Positions 50,618 to 63,560 of a stretch of DNA of 64,000 nucleotides are shown here, piece after piece. This stretch comes from Syngnathus acus (Eukaryota; Chordata; Actinopteri; Syngnathiformes; Syngnathidae). The notes under the pieces were generated by a model. It saw nothing but the letters and a program-made list of their open reading frames with translations, was not told the DNA's origin and made no database searches. The translations under genes and the position numbers were made by a program. Every line of letters starts with the position of its first letter. Within the stretch, counting starts at the first letter, position 1. The stretch lies in NCBI RefSeq assembly GCF_901709675.1, contig NC_051097.1, positions 4,803,039 through 4,867,038 of the forward strand. Direction: 5' to 3'.

Positions 50618-52128
50618 CAGTATATAGTAGAAGGTTACGGTAATAGTAAATCTAAGTGTCAACCTCATTTAAGCAAACCTTACCGTGTCTGTTAAAGTCT
50701 CCTGTGACTGATGTCGTCTGATAGGATGAACAAAAGTGATATGACATGAGCAATTTATTTTGATTCCCTTCTGCCTTGCTGAGCACTACCTTGAGGAACA
50801 ATATTCTTAAAGGATCAAAAAACAATTATTGGATTAGAATAGAAGAGACGCAGACTTCATGTCCAAGCTCTCTGTTTTTCTAAGGTACCAAAGAAAAGGA
50901 AATCAATATAATCCCTGACAAGTCTAATTCTTCTGACCTTTTAGGCCTTCCGTAAAATCAAAAGCATTGTTATTTTTGTACTGGCAACAACTATACATGC
51001 CCCTTTTGTATTTTGCTCCGAATCAGTGCTAAGCTTGACGCCACGTAACCGTGTAAATTTGTGCTTTGAGGGCCGGGAGTCATAAGAAGCTGCCTTTGGC
51101 ATCATCAGGAAGTGGCTTATCGTTCACTCGCTTATTGCATCATCCTGCTTGTGATTTATTGTGAAATCAGAATACTAAACGGGGGCGTAAACGATGTGTA
51201 ACACATCACTCATATACTATATGTTTGTATATGAGTTTGCGTCAGAGTTTGAAAATTCAACAGTTTTTACACTTCACTTATTTCAATCATCTGTTTACAT
51301 CCTCTTTGTGAATGACCTCGCAGTGAATAGTAACCGGAGTGTTGAAAGAGATGCAAAAACATTGCTGGCGGCAGCGAGATCATAAAGTGCATCACATCCT
51401 GACACCAAAATGAAAATGAGTGCATTTAACTATGATGTCATTTTGCATTTTTCAAGGATGAATATGCATCATCCACTAAGGAGGAGACTTCCTTGGAGAG
51501 AAGAGATTGCATCCCCCTATTAGTAATTCTAATTGAAAACGCCTTCATGTTGACAAATTTGGTTAGTTTTAAAAAGAATGCACTTTAAAAGTTGAGACTG
51601 TTAAAAATACAGAATTTTACTGGAAGCCCTGTCCAGCAAAATACTTTAATCATATATTAGAACAGGAGTATTTACATATAAACTGATCTGTTTACTTGTT
51701 CACTCACCTGTTTTTAAACTTAACCGGAAGCCTGTGGACACATTTAGGTCACTGCTCAATCACATTGTTACCGAAAAATTAGGTAAAAGGTGCTCGATCC
51801 CAGATTAGCGCTCACGTAGCGTAATCCTGAAAGCAGGCAGTGTCAGCAAAGAATTACGATTAAAGATGATGTTTATTATTACACTGCATTCATAACCTGC
51901 CAGCGTCACTGGGGAGTGAATAGTGGTGGGAGGGGGGCGGAATCCATTAAGGTTATTTGATGGCTATTTTTAGTTGAATGTATCAAAACAAAGGGATGAC
52001 GAACATCACAATAATCCAAAGAGTTATTTTTGGTTTGGAGTATCGCACATATAATGTACAAGGGAGTATTGATGAAAGGGGAGCAAATGTTATTGTGATT
52101 TTTTTGGGCATAGTATAAATATAAGAAA

Positions 52129-52176
<48 letters not shown>

Positions 52177-54972
52177 CGTATATATATTAAATATATTCTA
52201 GTAAAATAATGTAAAATATTTTTACTAATCTTCAGATTTTTCCTAACATCACTTTATCCTTATGACATAATCCTATTATTTTTCATTATATCAATAATAT
52301 GACATATATATATATAATATAATATAATATTATGTTATTATTTTCAGTGCGGCCCTGATCTTCCTTTCTATCAACAAGGTAGCAATGATGCTGACAAGTC
52401 ATTCATTGCTCCTTTCATGGGAATAGGAAGATTTTACAGACAGGAAACCGTCCTGGTAATGAGCAGCCTATTTCCCCCTTTCCACCAAGCCCGATTTACC
52501 TGTAGGTCAGTTGCATAATTCGCCGACAATTAGAGCATGTGCATGAGTAGATCTTTTCTGTTCCGCGCTGTGACGTAAATGGGGCTGAGCCGTTGGAAAA
52601 AGGAAGCATAGGCACAATTGCAAAGCAATCGTGTCAGTCGCAGTGTCACAAGGTTTGCATACGCAAGTTTTCACATTTGCTTAGATTCCTCGGGTAAATT
52701 TCGATTATACTTGATAGTTTTAGACTGGAATGCATTCCTCAGTGTTGTTTATTAGAACTTTGTGATGTAATAATGTGACCCTGTGTCCTTTGTGGTGTTT
52801 GTGTCGCATATTTACTGCAAATATTTGTTTTTGGCGGAACTCTTAATGACTTCTAATTACTGGGCACAGTAATTAAAAGTCATTGTGTGATGCCAGGGAT
52901 TACACTCAGTGGATGTCTTCCAGGCAAAAAGGCGGAAGGCAATAGTCGGACACTTTTATTTGCAAGACGGCAGGTGTTGCAAGCGTTTTGTACAATTAGA
53001 AAGAAGCGATTGTTATGATTGTTATGGTTGGTGAGCGACTGCACGTACTATACGTGCCGATAAAGTAGGACATTGCTGGGAGTAACAAATGCTGCAGTGT
53101 CGAGTAACAGTGATGGTGTGAAAGCCTCAGAGTTCACAGCCGGGGCCATTTTCATTCACAAGTGAGGCGGGAGGAGGAACAAAGACTGCAGAAGAATGTA
53201 ATACGCAAACAGGGAGGAAAGGCTGAAAATAGCCGGTCAGATGATGAGACAATCATGCAAAAGTCATAAGACCATTTTAAAGTCAAGCGAAACCAAAGGA
53301 AAGACTTTGGCCCGAGTTTTACATAATGCAAAGTAAACATCTGTCAGTCGACTCCTCTTGAACAATGGAAAACAGGGATAAAAATAAAAGCTGATGACAT
53401 CAGCTGTCCTCCCCCCCAAAAAACTTTGGAAACATTCCACATTTTTTTATGCTCATATTTCAACAGTTTAAGGACTACTAAATGGATGGCATGCTAAATG
53501 GATTCATCCTGATTGCCGATAAATTTCCAAATAAGGTCAATTACGTCATTTCCCAGCATTCCTTCAAGTTAAACAAAACGCTCAAAATTGCATACAATGT
53601 TTTCCCAATTAAGTCTATAATGGGGTGGCTGGGGTACCTTCAGATTTTTTTAACATTTCCTATGAATGTGTTCCTAATAGAGTGACCATTGAATGGAAAG
53701 AAAAGAAAAACTTACCATAATGAGAAAAGTCCCTGACTCAGAATGAAAAACTGGACCAGATGCTCGGCGGCCATCTGCGTCAACCAGTTGGCTTTACATA
53801 AAAGAATAATAACTACAGCATTTTACAGGTTTATAAAACATAAATTAGACCATGAAGCCTTCAGGGGACAATTGGAGAGACGTCAGCGAGCATTACATCA
53901 TTGGCAGATTTTGTCCTTGAGATGCGCTCACCTCTTTTATCATACAGCCACCTGCTTAATGAGCTGCTTATTATAGACTGTTCATTTATACGAGGCCAAA
54001 GTATGGGTCAAGCAAACACACGTGTATCTGAGCCTTTTATTCATTAAGAGCTGCTGTCTCAAATGAGTGCACGACTAATGGGTAACTAACTGAAAGTTAC
54101 AAACACCTTGAGAAGCCTCTTCTTAGTCATTAGTCCGATTATTGATGCCAGGGATTCCTTTTGTCCCAGGTCCCTAATGTTACAAAACTGCTTTATTTAT
54201 TTATTTGCTTATTTATGATTCAAGACGCCATTTGACTCACCGCTACAAATTACATTCATTTCAGATGAAGCCAAGAAGTGAGTTTTCATTTTATATAATG
54301 AAGATTTGTTGCTTTGAGGTAAATGCTGAAAGTAACTTCTACAGAATCAAATGAATTGGTACTGAACATCTGATTTCCAATGAGAAATTCCTCGAAATAG
54401 TATTCTTCCATTTGAATTTCTCTGAGTGTCTTTAAGAGATGTGACCAGATATGTGTTGAAGGAAAGAGGAATCTAAATCATTCACAACTGGTATTTCCCT
54501 TGCGTTGGATGTCATCTGTGACATATTGTGCTTACCAGCATTTGGGCCAAAAATTTCTTCCCTGGGTTAGAAACCTGCTCATCTGTCTGACAAAAGATTT
54601 TGTTAAATAAATTACAATTTATTCTGTGAGACGGCTGCCAAGACATATTTGCAACTCGTAACCGGAGGATGAATTTGCTTAGGAACTTTCGTTCCTGATC
54701 CAAGTGAGATGACTGTAGTACTTGGAAGAAAATTGTTTGAATTCTAAAAGTGCGTCGAGAAGTTGCCTTCATGCATTTTACCCACCATAGAATCCTGTTG
54801 CATGATAACGTCGATTAAGAAACATGAAGTTGAATTTGTTTTGAATGGTGTTATTTTTATTTTTTTGTCCGTGCCAAAAGGAAGCTTTCAGTTTTTATGA
54901 GATTTACATGAAGGTAATATTTGATTCACTCTGTAGGATACTGTTGTTAGCTGTTTCAGTTAGCTTCATCAT
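50618..54972. other. no gene recognised; AT-rich microsatellite and unique DNA
   Basis: Includes the TA tract (52128-52186) and unique sequence from 52340 to 54260 with many TAAT/ATTA motifs, possibly regulatory. Confidence 0.5.
52128..52186. repeat. (TA)n microsatellite with TACATA/TACGTA breaks
   Basis: About 29 TA dinucleotides with single interruptions; further short TA and ATAAT runs at 52303-52333. Confidence 0.95.
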
Positions 54973-55263
54973 TACCGTATTTTCCGCACTATAAAGCGCA
55001 CCGGATTATAAAGCGCACATTCAATGAATGGCTCATTTTAAAACTTTGTCCATATATAAGGCGCACCGGATTATAAAGCGCACCTTCAATGAATGGCCTA
55101 TTTTAAAACTTTGTCCATATATAAGTCCATATATTTGGACACGCCTGCTGTAGTGGCTCAATATTCGTCCATATACAAGGCGCATCGGATTATAAGGCGC
55201 ACTGTTGGCTTTTGAGAAAATTTGAGGTTTTTAGGTGCACCTTATAGTGCGGAAAATACGGTA
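54973..55263 (-). mobile_element. MITE family A copy 2 (291 bp), opposite orientation
   Basis: Same ends as the copy at 50224-50617. The block ttttgagaaaatttgaggtt lies near the right end here and near the left end (reverse complement) in copy 1, so the orientation is opposite. Inside, a unit of about 66 bp (ggcgcaccggattataaagc, then ttcaatgaatggc and ttttaaaactttgtccatat) is repeated in tandem two to three times. TA flanks both ends. Confidence 0.85.
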
Positions 55264-55800
55264 CATGGACTATTTTTACCACTATTATGATTATTGTGTG
55301 TGTGCGTGTGTGCGTGTTACATAATGTTTTTTTTTTGAAAGGGGACTTGCGTGCCCAATATGTTCATTTTGCATACGGCAGTTTTACCCATGCAAAGACA
55401 GACTCGTGAGCTGTCGGGTTGGAGTCATCATCAACAGGATATGAAACCATCTGAGATCAAGTTTCTGTCTCACTTGACCATCTGCAGATTCTGGCAAGGA
55501 TCTTTTTTGCTTTTCCCTCATACTTGGGATGCTTGTGATCAGACTAGTTTCCTGGCTTTGTTCTTACAGATGACAGTGAAGTCATTGTCAGACTATCTGA
55601 ACCTATTATTGAATGGACTCGGAAGCATTCAGTCCCAATTGAATTACAGAGGAGACTCGTATAGCAAGTCAAAATTGTCATTGAACGTATTATGTGCCAG
55701 TTTCTAATAAGATCACATCTGTGTGAACAGAGCTTTCGCATGTGTTTCTTGTACATGTGTGACAATGACAATAAAGATCTATTCTATTCTATTCTATTCT
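55264..55800. other. unique segment ending in an AATAAA + (TATTC)n tail
   Basis: The end gacaatgacaataaagatct followed by (attct)4 at 55778-55797 resembles the 3' tail of fish LINE-type retroelements. The preceding sequence has a 118-codon frame (55351-55707) with no recognised family. A 5'-truncated retroelement copy is possible. Confidence 0.4.
55778..55800. repeat. (ATTCT)n pentanucleotide run
   Basis: Four near-perfect tandem units just after an AATAAA. Confidence 0.85.
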
Positions 55801-58229
55801 CTAGAAAGGTTAACACTCTATTTATATCCTTTAGGGAGGTGAGAAAAAGGGAGGTTGTTCTCGAGATGAGTCACCTCTGGCCCAAATGACCAAAGAATGA
55901 CTGACAGCAGGGGAGTGGGAAGAAATTCTGAGAATAGAAAGTCAGATACATGAAAGAACTGAACACAGTGGCTACAAATTGTACCTTACTGATACCAAGC
56001 AGCAGACTTTGATAAGAAACTGTCCTGAATGTGCCCTGCTTGTCCAGAACAGAACTGTGTCTCTTTGCTCAGGGCCCTGACGTTGCACAGTGTGGAAATG
56101 AGTCAAATTTTTAGGGCTGGTGTGCCTCTCAGTTATTATTCATTAACATAATACCTAAAAAAAGCCCAAACACATTGCTTTTGACTGGAAATGACATCAC
56201 GTGTTTAGGGCTCAGGTTTATTTTGTGCATATGATAAACAATAGTTTGTAAGATACAATTGTAGTGTTTGCGTTCTCACATTGTTGAATGTTATCTACAT
56301 GGCTCGCTTTAATAAGGCATTGAGTCATTTACACAGTATCTTTCATGAACGTTGACCACACACAACACAATGGTTGTTTTTATTTACATTGTTTCTACCG
56401 TTTAATGTTGAGTGACAAGAACATGCATACCATCCGCAGGCCATTGTATCATAAATCAATTGTGGACATCAAAGTATAATTAACTCACAATAATTAACTT
56501 TGGAAATGCCAGTATTGTAATGATCTATTTTTAAATGCAGACTAAATTCTGTAACCAAAAAAATAGCTTTCGTCAGTTCATACATATTATTAGTAATGAG
56601 TCACTTCTCTTTTTTCCGAAGCAAAGTTGACAAAGGTAACACACCTACAGGTTTGTCCATAAATGGGCTCAGTGACATTCATTGGCGTCTGTTGGAGATG
56701 ACCTGAAGTAGCATACACCATTGTCAGTGGGGAAATTATTTTTTAAACCTTATTAATTTTGTCCTGTAAAATTCCTTGTATGAAATTCCTTTTAGAAAGC
56801 ACAATGCTGGTGTCTTTTGTTGCTAAAGTACTATGTCCTTGTTAATTGACCATTCAAATAATAAGTCTAGCAGAATGCTATTCAGCTTCAATTTTGAGTT
56901 TTTGATAACCTTGGAGCTGCTTATTCAGAATAGCATCACATTCTTGGATTTTTTTTCTAGGATTAGCCACGAAAACAAAAAAAGAAAGGACAAAGCTCTG
57001 TGAAGATCTTTTATTTTCCTAGAGAAAAAATATCTTAGCAAGGTCAGGTCTTGTGTATTCCTTTCCAGGGATGGCTCTGGAATTTTCTCTCTCCCAGGGC
57101 TAAATGGGGCTGAGAAAATAATCTATAAATATATTTTGGGATATCAAATACAATGTAGGAGGTGACTGGCTGCCCTGCAACTGGCTGGTGACCAGAACCG
57201 GGTGTAGTCTGCCTTTCGCCCAATGTCAGCTGGGATCGGCACCAGTACCCCCACTGCCCCCAACACAAAAATATCCTGGTTTATGACTATCCAAAACCCC
57301 CAGACTCTCTAGTTTGTCCCTAAGCAAGACAAAGATTTACCAAACTACTCCTCGTGTGCCGGAGTATCCCCACGCTCCAGTATGTGTATTCTTTTTTTTT
57401 TGTCCACTATTGTGACTGATCAAATGCATAGGTGAAATTTTGTGTAAGTGATTTTTTTTTTCTTCTAAAAATGTTTACATTTATTCATTGATTAAGTGAC
57501 TTAAATGTATAGTTTGACCAGATGTTCCCATCCTCATTATTGGACTGTTTCCCCAAATAAACAGGAGGTAGTTTATTATATGCTCACCCGCCAAACACAC
57601 AAGCAATGATTATTCATAAGTGTGTTGCTGCTCTCTGCTGGTTGCATCAAATTAATGCAGCAAGAGGACGCTAAGTGGGGATTTAAAAAAAAGTAAAAAC
57701 GAATTTCCTCAAACAGGGAGCGAACTGTGCACAATTTATTGCAAATTTGCCATGAATTCAGTAATTGCAGTTAATTGCACTATATCATGTTTTGGCTTTT
57801 TTTTTTTTTTAATTCCTCCCAATTCATATCAAACCTGAACCTATTCTACCTTAAAAAGCCTTTTAAATAAAAAAATGTTAGTTTGTTTTAAATTCTGCAT
57901 CCCTAAACAATCAGTCGAAACAACGAATTTAAGTAATTATGAAAGTAAAAAAAAAATGTTAGAATTAGGTTTCAAAATAAAAATGTTGGCCAACCAAAGA
58001 GCTACGCTTGACAACGACTGCGATGTATATCCTGCTCAGTTAATCGTTGTCGTTGACATATATGACCAAGAGGTTGTAAATACATTGTGTGAAAATAAAT
58101 GGAAGTATTTCTTAATAATAAAAGAGCTACGCATACTTAGTTTTGATTTAATATAGCATCTGTCAACCATAAAACAGGGGAGCACTCTTTTGACGTGCAC
58201 CTTTTTGGTCGGCCAACATGTTTCTCCCA
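55801..58229. other. no gene recognised
   Basis: Intergenic DNA. 57160-57250 holds a fragment of the interspersed repeat (tgccctgcaactggctggtg ... gctgggatcggcacca). Confidence 0.55.
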
Positions 58230-58680
58230 CCTCACTCTTCTTCCCAGACCCCCCCCCCCCCCTCCATTTTTTCCCTTTTTTAATGTAGGCTATTGCAGGC
58301 CGGCGCCGTAATTTTGGAATCTGCCCTTGTGTATGGTGGATGAAAAAAAAAATTCCTCACCAGGAACAGTGTCACACAACCTCCCCCCGGGTGCGAGAGC
58401 TGCGAGCGGACAGCCCGCACGGTCCCGACTGTCGTCTTTTTCACGACTCGTTACATTATTTTGCTCCAAAAAATGTAACGTAGCGCGCAGAAGTGGCGAG
58501 GGGGGGCAAACACAAGACTGGAGGGAAATTTCTAACATTTTTGAATTTCCTCATAACTAATTCACATTTTTTTCCTCTCGCCCGGAGGAGGAAGCCGTTG
58601 TTGCAGTCACCCCTGGCCGGGGAAAGGAGGCTTTTTCGTCGGGGGTGTTTTTGCATGAGCAACGCTGCTTTTGCAGGTAT
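58230..58680 (+). promoter_or_regulatory. CpG-richer island-like segment with candidate first exon
   Basis: After a run of 14 C (58249-58262), CpG dinucleotides become frequent (ggccggcgccg, gtgcgagagctgcgagcgga, gtagcgcgcagaag, ctcgcccggagg, tcgtcggggg), unlike the flanks. A candidate donor GCAG|gtatgt lies at 58677, and ATG at 58655 reads MSNAAFA before it. In mammals ZNF618 is the next gene downstream of RGS3, on the same strand, so this could be its first exon; the residues do not match the ZNF618 start I remember, so I leave it unnamed. Confidence 0.35.
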
Positions 58681-61600
58681 GTCAAATCGCATATTTTTAT
58701 TTTTGAGAAAAATTGAATTTGCAAATTTCTAGTAACATGCTAACATTAAGTTTATTGCTGTTCCACTTGGCTAATGGACGCGTCAGCTCAGTGCTCGTCT
58801 TCCAAACCAGGTGCAGCCATCATCGAGGAGCAATTTGGCTCGTTTGTCGCGGAATTTTATTTAGGAATTGTAACTTTTGAGTCATGTGATGGGGGGGAAA
58901 TGCAGCTGACCGATGCTGCAAGCGATCTATGGTGGCGAGATGAAGGGCGATGAGGAAGGGGAGGAACAATCTAATCGCGCACAAAAACATCTTGCAGCCA
59001 TGTTTTTTTGTGAATTTTCCATCAAATTTGAGCAGGGCTTCGGAGTTGCCCCCCCTTCTCTCTCCGGTACTCAGGCAATTCGCACCACTTCTCGGTGTTT
59101 CCGTGACCGCCTAACACGCTTCACAGACTGGTACAATCGTCACTATAATGTCGGCGTCCAAAAAACGTTGTATTGTATTCTATCTCAAATAATGTAGACG
59201 TTTTTTTAATTTGTCAAATCCGCGACTGACTGGCGCCACCTGTAGGGAGTCATTCGGAGAAATGAAATAGTCAACATAATTTGATTAGTTTGATTTGTTG
59301 ACTCATTTTGAAGAATTTCACCCAAATTACAGTTTCGTTTTGTTTCAAATGGAAATGAAATGAATTCAATGTTGAACCTAATACATTCACAATGACCTTT
59401 AAAAACTAATTCTGCAGCCATGAGCAGGGTGCAAGTCAGCCTTTTTCCTCCCCTGTGTTTTTCCCCCTGCAGGATTCTCTGGCCTTGAATGCTTTTGCTT
59501 AAGAGTGACAAATCTTGCAAATTCACCTTGGATTTCTTTTTTAAGATAATTAAGTTAGTGCTTCACTGCATCGTTGCCTTCAAAGCTTTTCGTTTCTACC
59601 TTGCTTTTTTTCCCCCTTTCCGCCTTGCTGGATTCTTCCTAAAATTTGCGATTCGTTCAGATTGGGAAATTTGCATGCCCCCCTCCTCCTCCCAAAAAAT
59701 GTCCAAAATGAATAGAGGAGCAAGGGAGGTAGAAAGAACATGTCAGCAAAAAAGAAAAAAAATGCAGGGCAGGAAAAACAATCACAGCAGCGCTCCTGCA
59801 GTTTATTTTATTAATCCTGCGGACGCTTTTCCCATTTTGCTGGACTTGCTTTTTTATTTGAGTCTGGTTGCCATTTTGTTGGGGGTAATTTGAATGCTGA
59901 CCTTCAAGTCAAGTCCTCATAATAAATTCAGTGAGCTGCTGCAAAATTATAATAAATCTGGCAGGACAAGTCTGCCTTTGTTTACTGAGCTGTAATTTAA
60001 TATCAAATAAGGAAATAGATTTCTTTTTTAATTTTAACAATAGACCTCCCTGAGGCTTAAACATTTGCCATGTGCATAATTATAGAGTGACCACAACCTG
60101 TAACCTTACTAGCTGAAGTAAGATAATTTTGAGTAAGATCAGAAGAATATAGTTTTGATTCAAGTCAAATTTTCTTTTGAGAAGAAGGGAACAAAATGTA
60201 ACGGGATCCAAACAAATTAAGTAGCGCTGAAGAAATTTAACAGAGCTGAAAGCATCGGAACATGTTAAATGAGATTTTCCATGTAAAATTTTGATTGCTT
60301 CCACATGCGCAGACTTGGTCAGATCCGGATGGATCCGGGTTTTATGTTGCCGCCGCTATCACATTCCCAACTCGCACACGCACACACACTAATACATACA
60401 ACAAAAATGTGTTCAAACCAGATACAATTTCACATGGAAGTGTTTGAAAAGCATCCTTTCATGTGTAGTTTAAATTGCTACCAAGTGCGCATACTCGATT
60501 GGATCCAGAAAAACCTGGTTTTATGTTAGCTTGTGACTTCGGATACGCAAAGCAAATTTCTTCATTCAGTCGATATTTATAAAAAAAACAAAAAAAACAA
60601 ACATAAAATACAATTTTCAAAGGGAAATGAAAACGTAACTGCATGTAGTAAAATTATCTATATGCTGTGGTATCGTTTGACGTGCTAAAACGCAGGTCAT
60701 GCGGTTTGCTAATGCTTTGAATGACTAAGAGTTTTCAAGTTTCGACGCAAACGTTCAACTAAGAAGTGAGTGACTGTGCTCCTTCTTTTGGAATACAAAT
60801 GGTATAAAAGCTACTAAAAACCAACGAGAAAAAAAAAAGTGGCCAGTGTTTGTACTAACGTCCTAGCATTTCTCTACTTCAGAGGCTTTGCAATCTTTGT
60901 TTTTTTTTGCGACTTTTGTTGCTTTTGACGTACAGTTTCCGCCGTCGTATGTTCTTTTGAGTAATACAGAGAATGGAGAACAAAACCTGTAGGTTTATAT
61001 TTAGAGAACAGATAGTGGAAATTTCCAGTCTGTGTTAAAACAACAGTGGTCTATCAAGTCATAGTGAGGGGTTTCTGTTTTAGTCCATATCAACTTGCTA
61101 GCAGAGTTTGTATTTTCTGAAGGAAAAAAAAAAAAGAGATTTGCTTTCTTTGATTCCTCGCCAGTCCTTTTAAGCACTATTCTGGATGAGTGATGTGGGT
61201 TAAAATGAGCCTTTTAGAATCCATTTTGAGCATAGCAGGCATCCACTGTTCTCTTGTGTTCTCAGTGGCTCTGCTGAAAATGTCTGAAAATTGCTTAATT
61301 TATATTAGTCCCTGGGAAATTGCTTTTCAGGGGTTAGGGCCGCCGCATAAAATTGTGTGCTTTCCTTTCCGCTCATATTTCTTCCTCTCCTTTCCCTTGT
61401 AAAAATGAATCTTATTGGTTTGATGAATAATGCATCAGGATGTTCATTTGCTGCAGCAGTGAAAATTAGGCCCGTTTACATGCAGCGGTTATGTACACGA
61501 AATAGTTTTTTTTTTTTCCTACTTGACCATTTTGTGAAGGTAGTGCCTGTGCTGCTTTTCTAGGGGGAAAAAATTCAGCAAAGCAAATGTAATTTCTGTG

Positions 61601-62454
61601 CGTGGTTAAAAAAAAAATGGGGGAGGGCTGAAACTGGTGCAGGTTTAATGAATCCATAAATCACAATAATGCCAGGTTTGCCGCGCCTGCGCATGTTTGC
61701 AGTGTAATTTTGATTTCCATCAAAAATTTAATCTGCCAGCCTTCAAGGGTTTTAGCAGCAGATCGGATGCTGTCTTGAATTTCTAATTTTAGGGCCCTGA
61801 TCTTTCTGGATTTATTCCTGTGTGATTCAAGTCTGCTTTTCAATATCTCTTGTTATTAAAATTTAATTCACAGCATTAACATATAGATTGAAAATGTTTT
61901 TTATGGGGGGCTGTGGAGTGAATACCTCTGGAATTTTACTAGATGCCTGTTTGTTGCGTAGTCTTTGTGTATGTGTGTGTGTGTGTGTGTGTGAGTGTAT
62001 GTTAGAGTGGAGTTGCTGGTGGGGGATTTATGTATTTCTTTGCGTTATTGCTTTTTGAAATGATGGTCAAGCTCAATATTAGAAGACATTTATTACAAGA
62101 GGACAGGAAAATGTACGTTTGATTAAGGAAAGATGCATTTTCCTGTCTTGGCTCTGGATAATGCACACCAATGCAGTGAAAGCAGTGATTGAAGTGACCC
62201 GTCAGTCCTCCATTTTTAACTCGCTCCTATTTTTACTCCTTCTCCTGAGAGTGCAAACATTTTCCTGATCCCTTAAGCAAATTTGTATTTCATATTTGGA
62301 TTTTCCTTCCTGGTGTATTTGACTTGCAAAGCAGATGTTTTTTTTTTTTTTTCTGGGTGGGGGGGGAGTACAAAGTAAAATGGCAACCTCAGTTCTGCCA
62401 TTTTTAATATGTTGTTCTGAGAGTGATTGATTTCCTTCATTATTGTACAGACAT
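58681..62454. other. no gene recognised; unique, possibly conserved non-coding DNA
   Basis: Few repeats: a (TG)n at 61971-61994 and homopolymers. 59890-60060, 61180-61480 and 61640-62450 look unique and rich in TAAT, ATTA and ATGCAT-type motifs. Confidence 0.4.
61971..61994. repeat. (TG)n microsatellite
   Basis: About 10 TG units. Confidence 0.85.
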
Positions 62455-62520
62455 GGTCAAGCCACGGCCCGCGGGGCTTTTTAATCCAACCCGCCAACCT
62501 TGTCCAACAACTACAAAAAA
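62455..62520. mobile_element. hAT-like terminal fragment
   Basis: ggtcaagccacggcccgcgg followed by ctttttaatccaacccgcca resembles the GGCCCGCGGG / ttttaatccggcccgcc end of a widespread hAT-type element. Only one end is seen. Confidence 0.4.
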
Positions 62521-62684
62521 AATCATTCCATTTTGTCCCTGCAATGCCTGCGTTTTTTCATTTGAGAGTGCAGTGACCATTGATGGAGCCATATGATTTG
62601 TGGGCATGCAGCTTTAGGGCAATGTGTGGCAAGCCACACCCACTGTTTTTCTACACGTAAGAAATGGTTCTTGTGAGCCCGCCA

Positions 62685-63560
62685 GTGTGGAAAAGGAGTT
62701 TTTTTTTCAGTTTTTGTCGTGAAAAAAGGAAGGTGAGGATTTCTTTACAATTAAAACAAGAAATCATAAAACATGACCGCGGGACACATGCGTGTGAGTG
62801 ATCTTGCGAAACAATATGGCCGGAATATGTCAACAAATTTGACGATCAAGTGACGACGATTAAGCAGAAGGAAGCCCTCAAAGCGGTCAAGCTTTCCAAG
62901 GGAATCACCATCATCTCTAAACGTCGCAGCACTACCCTGGAATACAGGGCACGCTTTTCTTTAAAAAAAATCTGCAAAGCGGTCGAGTGATGATGAGGAG
63001 GAAAGTGAAGCAAAGAAAAGATAGCTTGAATTGAGTGCAAGTGAAGAGGGCAAAGATGAAAGGTAAAAAGAAAACTACTACTAAATATGAAAAACAATGT
63101 ATAATAAAATAGAATAAAATATATAATAAAAATATACAAAAATAATAAATAAATAAGCTAAGTTTTAAGTTAATGTTATGTAAATTGATAAAAAAACTAA
63201 AATAGAAAAAAATTATAGAAAAATAAGAGTAAGCTAAGTTTCACGTTCACATATTGTAAATTGCAGTAAGTTACGGAACGCATGTATCTCTGTCTCTAAG
63301 GTACAGTGAGAATAAAATCCTTTTTTATTGTTTCTTTGCAATTTATTTCTTTTTTTACATCTCTTATATGCATTTGTTTTATTGCTGTGTGTAATTATCT
63401 GCAGTATTTATTCAGGAGTTATCGTTATTTTGGCTGTGGAATGAATTAAACAAATTACAGTGTATCCTTATGGAAATATTTGATCCAACATACAACTACT
63501 TCAACATACAAAGTAGGTCCCGGAACTAGTTACCTTTGTATATAGAGGTTTAACTATTAA
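62685..63560 (+). pseudogene. Tigger/pogo-like DNA transposon remnant
   Basis: From about 62735 three frames in turn encode pieces of a CENP-B-type helix-turn-helix transposase N-terminus: EIIKHDRGT (62760 on), RVSDLAKQYGRNMST (62791 on) and TIKQKEALKAVKLSKGITII then SKRRSTTLE (62856 on). At least two frameshifts and stops break it, so it is dead. At about 63456-63560 a Tigger-type terminal sequence follows (acatacaactacttcaacat, aggtcccggaactagttacc, tagaggttt). The middle of the transposase is missing or unrecognisable, so this is probably an internally deleted old copy. The left end was not found. Confidence 0.7.

Noticed and set aside
58385-58676. Naming the CpG-rich segment as znf618 exon 1
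   Set aside because: Synteny suggests it, but the predicted residues do not match the ZNF618 N-terminus I remember, so no symbol is given.
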